In this document: positions 62,503-64,000 of the stretch, piece by piece | How positions within the stretch are numbered: the stretch's first letter is position 1 | Layout of the letters: each line of letters begins with the position of its first letter | NCBI GenBank assembly: GCA_001695595.3 | Contig: MBPM02000018.1 | Span: forward strand, 62,001-126,000 | DNA from: Plasmopara viticola | Taxonomy: Eukaryota; Oomycota; Peronosporomycetes; Peronosporales; Peronosporaceae | Direction of reading: 5' to 3' | DNA: 64,000 bases | Made by a program: the position numbers and the translations under genes | The notes under the pieces: generated by a model | Database searches by the model: none | The model's input: the letters and a program-made list of their open reading frames with translations, nothing else | What the model was told of the DNA's origin: nothing

Positions 62503-64000
62503 CTCGACGCAGTGGGCGCTCCGGTAACAGAGGGTGTCTTGGTGATCACGCTTCTTCGGAGTTTAAGTGAGTCATTTGCATTTCTCATAACAGCTTTGGA
62601 GTCGAGATCAGACTCGCTGTCGTGGGAACTCATGACATCTCGACTATTGCATGAAGACATGAAGCGAAAGGAACAAGGTATTAGGGCCGATGGAGCTGCG
62701 CATGGTCAAGGGCAAGCACTTTTGGCGAGTGACTACAGCAAGCGTAAGGGTGGGCGACCAGTACAAAAGGTCAGCGCGTGCCAATACTGTGGGGAACAGG
62801 GACATTGGATTGCCGAGTGTCCTGTTCGAATTCGAGAAAATGGTGAGCGACAGAGGTCGCAACGAGCGAACATCGCGCAAGTCGATGATGACAATGGCGA
62901 TTTTCTCTTTTCGGTTGGAGACAGCATCCCCAAATCGAGTGATGTGTGGCTGGTTGACTCTGGAGCGACGCAGCATATGATAAGTTCCAGGAAATTTATG
63001 CGAAATTTCAAGACATTTACGCCGAGGGATGTGCGCCTTGCAGACGATGGAGTGGTGCAAGCGATTGGATCGGGCGACATTGTGATGTCGATGCACACTC
63101 CACATGGTATAAAGAAGGGATTACTTACTGGTGTGTGGTATATTCCAAAGCTTTCTCGAAATCCATTTTCCGTCGGCCGATTTACGAAGGATGTTGGCGC
63201 CGTGACGTTTAAACATGAAGGTTGTTTTGCTATGACAAAGGGTCCCAAGTGGAAGCTTGGTGCTCGCGAAGGCAAAGGCCTGTTCAAGCTCTGCATGACG
63301 CCGCTTCTTCCGGATGAGGCTAATGTGATAATTTCGTCGGGATGCCATGGGGACACCAATTCGTACCTCTGGCACCTTCGATTTGGTCATATAAGCTATG
63401 GTGGTCTCGACCCTATGGTAAAGAGAAAGATTGGCCATGGACTTGACATGGAGCCAGTCAAGCAGTGGGAGAAGTGTGACGGGTGCTCACTCGGTAAGCA
63501 AACGAAAGTGAGTCTCTCAAATTTGTCAACAGGTCGTTCAAGGCAAGTGCTTGAGGTAATTCACAGCGATGTGTGTGGGCCGATGCAGACACCGACTTTT
63601 GGTGGAAAGCGTTACTTTGTCACATTTATTGATGACAAGTCACACTTTTGCATGGTTTACTTGCTGCGAAACAAGTCGGAAGTTGCCGCAAAATTCGCAA
63701 ATTTTGTCGTTCTAGCTGAAAACCAAACAGGAAAGCGAGTAAAAACGCTTCGCAGTGATAATGGCGGAGAATACATATCAAGCGAAATGGCCAAGTTTTG
63801 CAGCAATCATGGAATCGTGCAGAAATTTACGCCGCCCTACACTCCCCAGCTAAACGGAATTGCGGAGCGAATGAACAGAATATTGGTGGAATGTGCACGC
63901 TGCATGATGGAGCATGCTGGATTGACGAAGGTGTACTGGGGTGAAGCAGTCATGACGGCTATGTTTCTTCGAAATCGGTGTCCAACGCGTGCTCTCAATC
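62503..64000 (+). CDS. Copia-B gag-protease-integrase, open to right edge (B9)
   Basis: No stop for 499 codons in the frame of the preceding gag block, running off the window. LDAVGAPVTEGVLVITLLRSL, zinc knuckle CQYCGEQGHWIAEC, protease WLVDSGATQHM (DSGA intact), VRLADDGVVQAIGSGDIVMSM, zinc motif H-LRFGHISYGGLDPM ... CDGCSLGKQT, integrase HSDVCGPMQTPTFGGKRYF, TLRSDNGGEYISSEMAKFC, PYTPQLNGIAERMNRILVE, WGEAVMTAMFLRNRCPTRALN. All catalytic residues of protease and integrase seen in the family are present. With the single TAG upstream it is the best preserved coding sequence in the window. RT and RNase H would lie beyond the edge. Confidence 0.9.

Noticed and set aside
62082..63438. Three minus-strand open frames (105-208 codons)
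   Set aside because: Antisense shadows of the open B9 gag-protease frame. Similar Ser/Arg-rich antisense frames recur opposite every B gag.
1..64000. CRISPR arrays, rRNA, bacterial operons
   Set aside because: The only repeats are LTRs, TIRs and the 22-bp LTR units. Introns and retrotransposon content show eukaryotic nuclear DNA.

Overview
The window is almost entirely retrotransposon DNA from a eukaryote that is most likely a plant-pathogenic oomycete (Phytophthora-like). The oomycete call is inference from four things: the LTR promoters carry a TCACTTTGCATTTTGCC-type Inr/flanking core, one multi-exon gene has short introns (43-78 bp) with GTRNGT-like donors, the Ty1/copia and Ty3/gypsy polyproteins resemble those common in oomycetes, and there are weak Crinkler-like remnants. 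No rRNA, tRNA, CRISPR or prokaryotic operon was seen.

Two Ty1/copia lineages build about 50 kb of the window. Lineage A (RT motif [11 protein letters not shown], zinc knuckle [10 protein letters not shown]) uses LTRs that begin TATTGAGGG or TGTTGAGGG and end AACA. Lineage B (RT motif QMDVKTAFLNG, zinc knuckle C-CGE-GHWIAKC) uses LTRs that begin TGTTG and contain a 22-bp internal repeat. Both have a primer-binding site GGTTATGAGCCC just after the 5' LTR, complementary to the anticodon arm of initiator tRNA-Met. Almost every copy has stops, frameshifts or deletions. The copy entering the right edge (from 62045) is nearly open.

Layout: 1-3752 holds minus-strand A fragments around a solo B LTR. 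3753-9023 holds B fragments (plus, then minus). 9024-17329 holds an internally deleted A element followed by an A element with two 296-bp LTRs. 17330-22056 is a B tail and a B element sharing one LTR. 22057-26682 is a B element inserted in the previous one. 26683-29504 is an internally deleted A element. 29552-43091 is a 13.5-kb island without copia, containing a TIR transposon carrying a coiled-coil gene fragment, decayed Ty3/gypsy on both strands, Crinkler-like debris and one apparently intact six-exon gene (40793-42964, minus). 43092-51232 returns to B fragments interrupted by A insertions. 51233-60531 is an A element with target duplication GTGGC, containing a nested B element and a solo LTR. 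60532-64000 is the B tail, one shared LTR and the start of the nearly open B element.

The main structural result is that 5-bp target duplications at three A-LTR boundaries (GATAA, GGTGG, ACAAG) do not match across each element but match perfectly in a cycle across the three. Two blocks between three related A copies are therefore in swapped order, either by LTR-mediated excision and reintegration or by a repeat-induced assembly error. Undoing the swap also restores a continuous integrase reading frame, which shows that the 13.5-kb island splits one B integrase codon without loss of a base.
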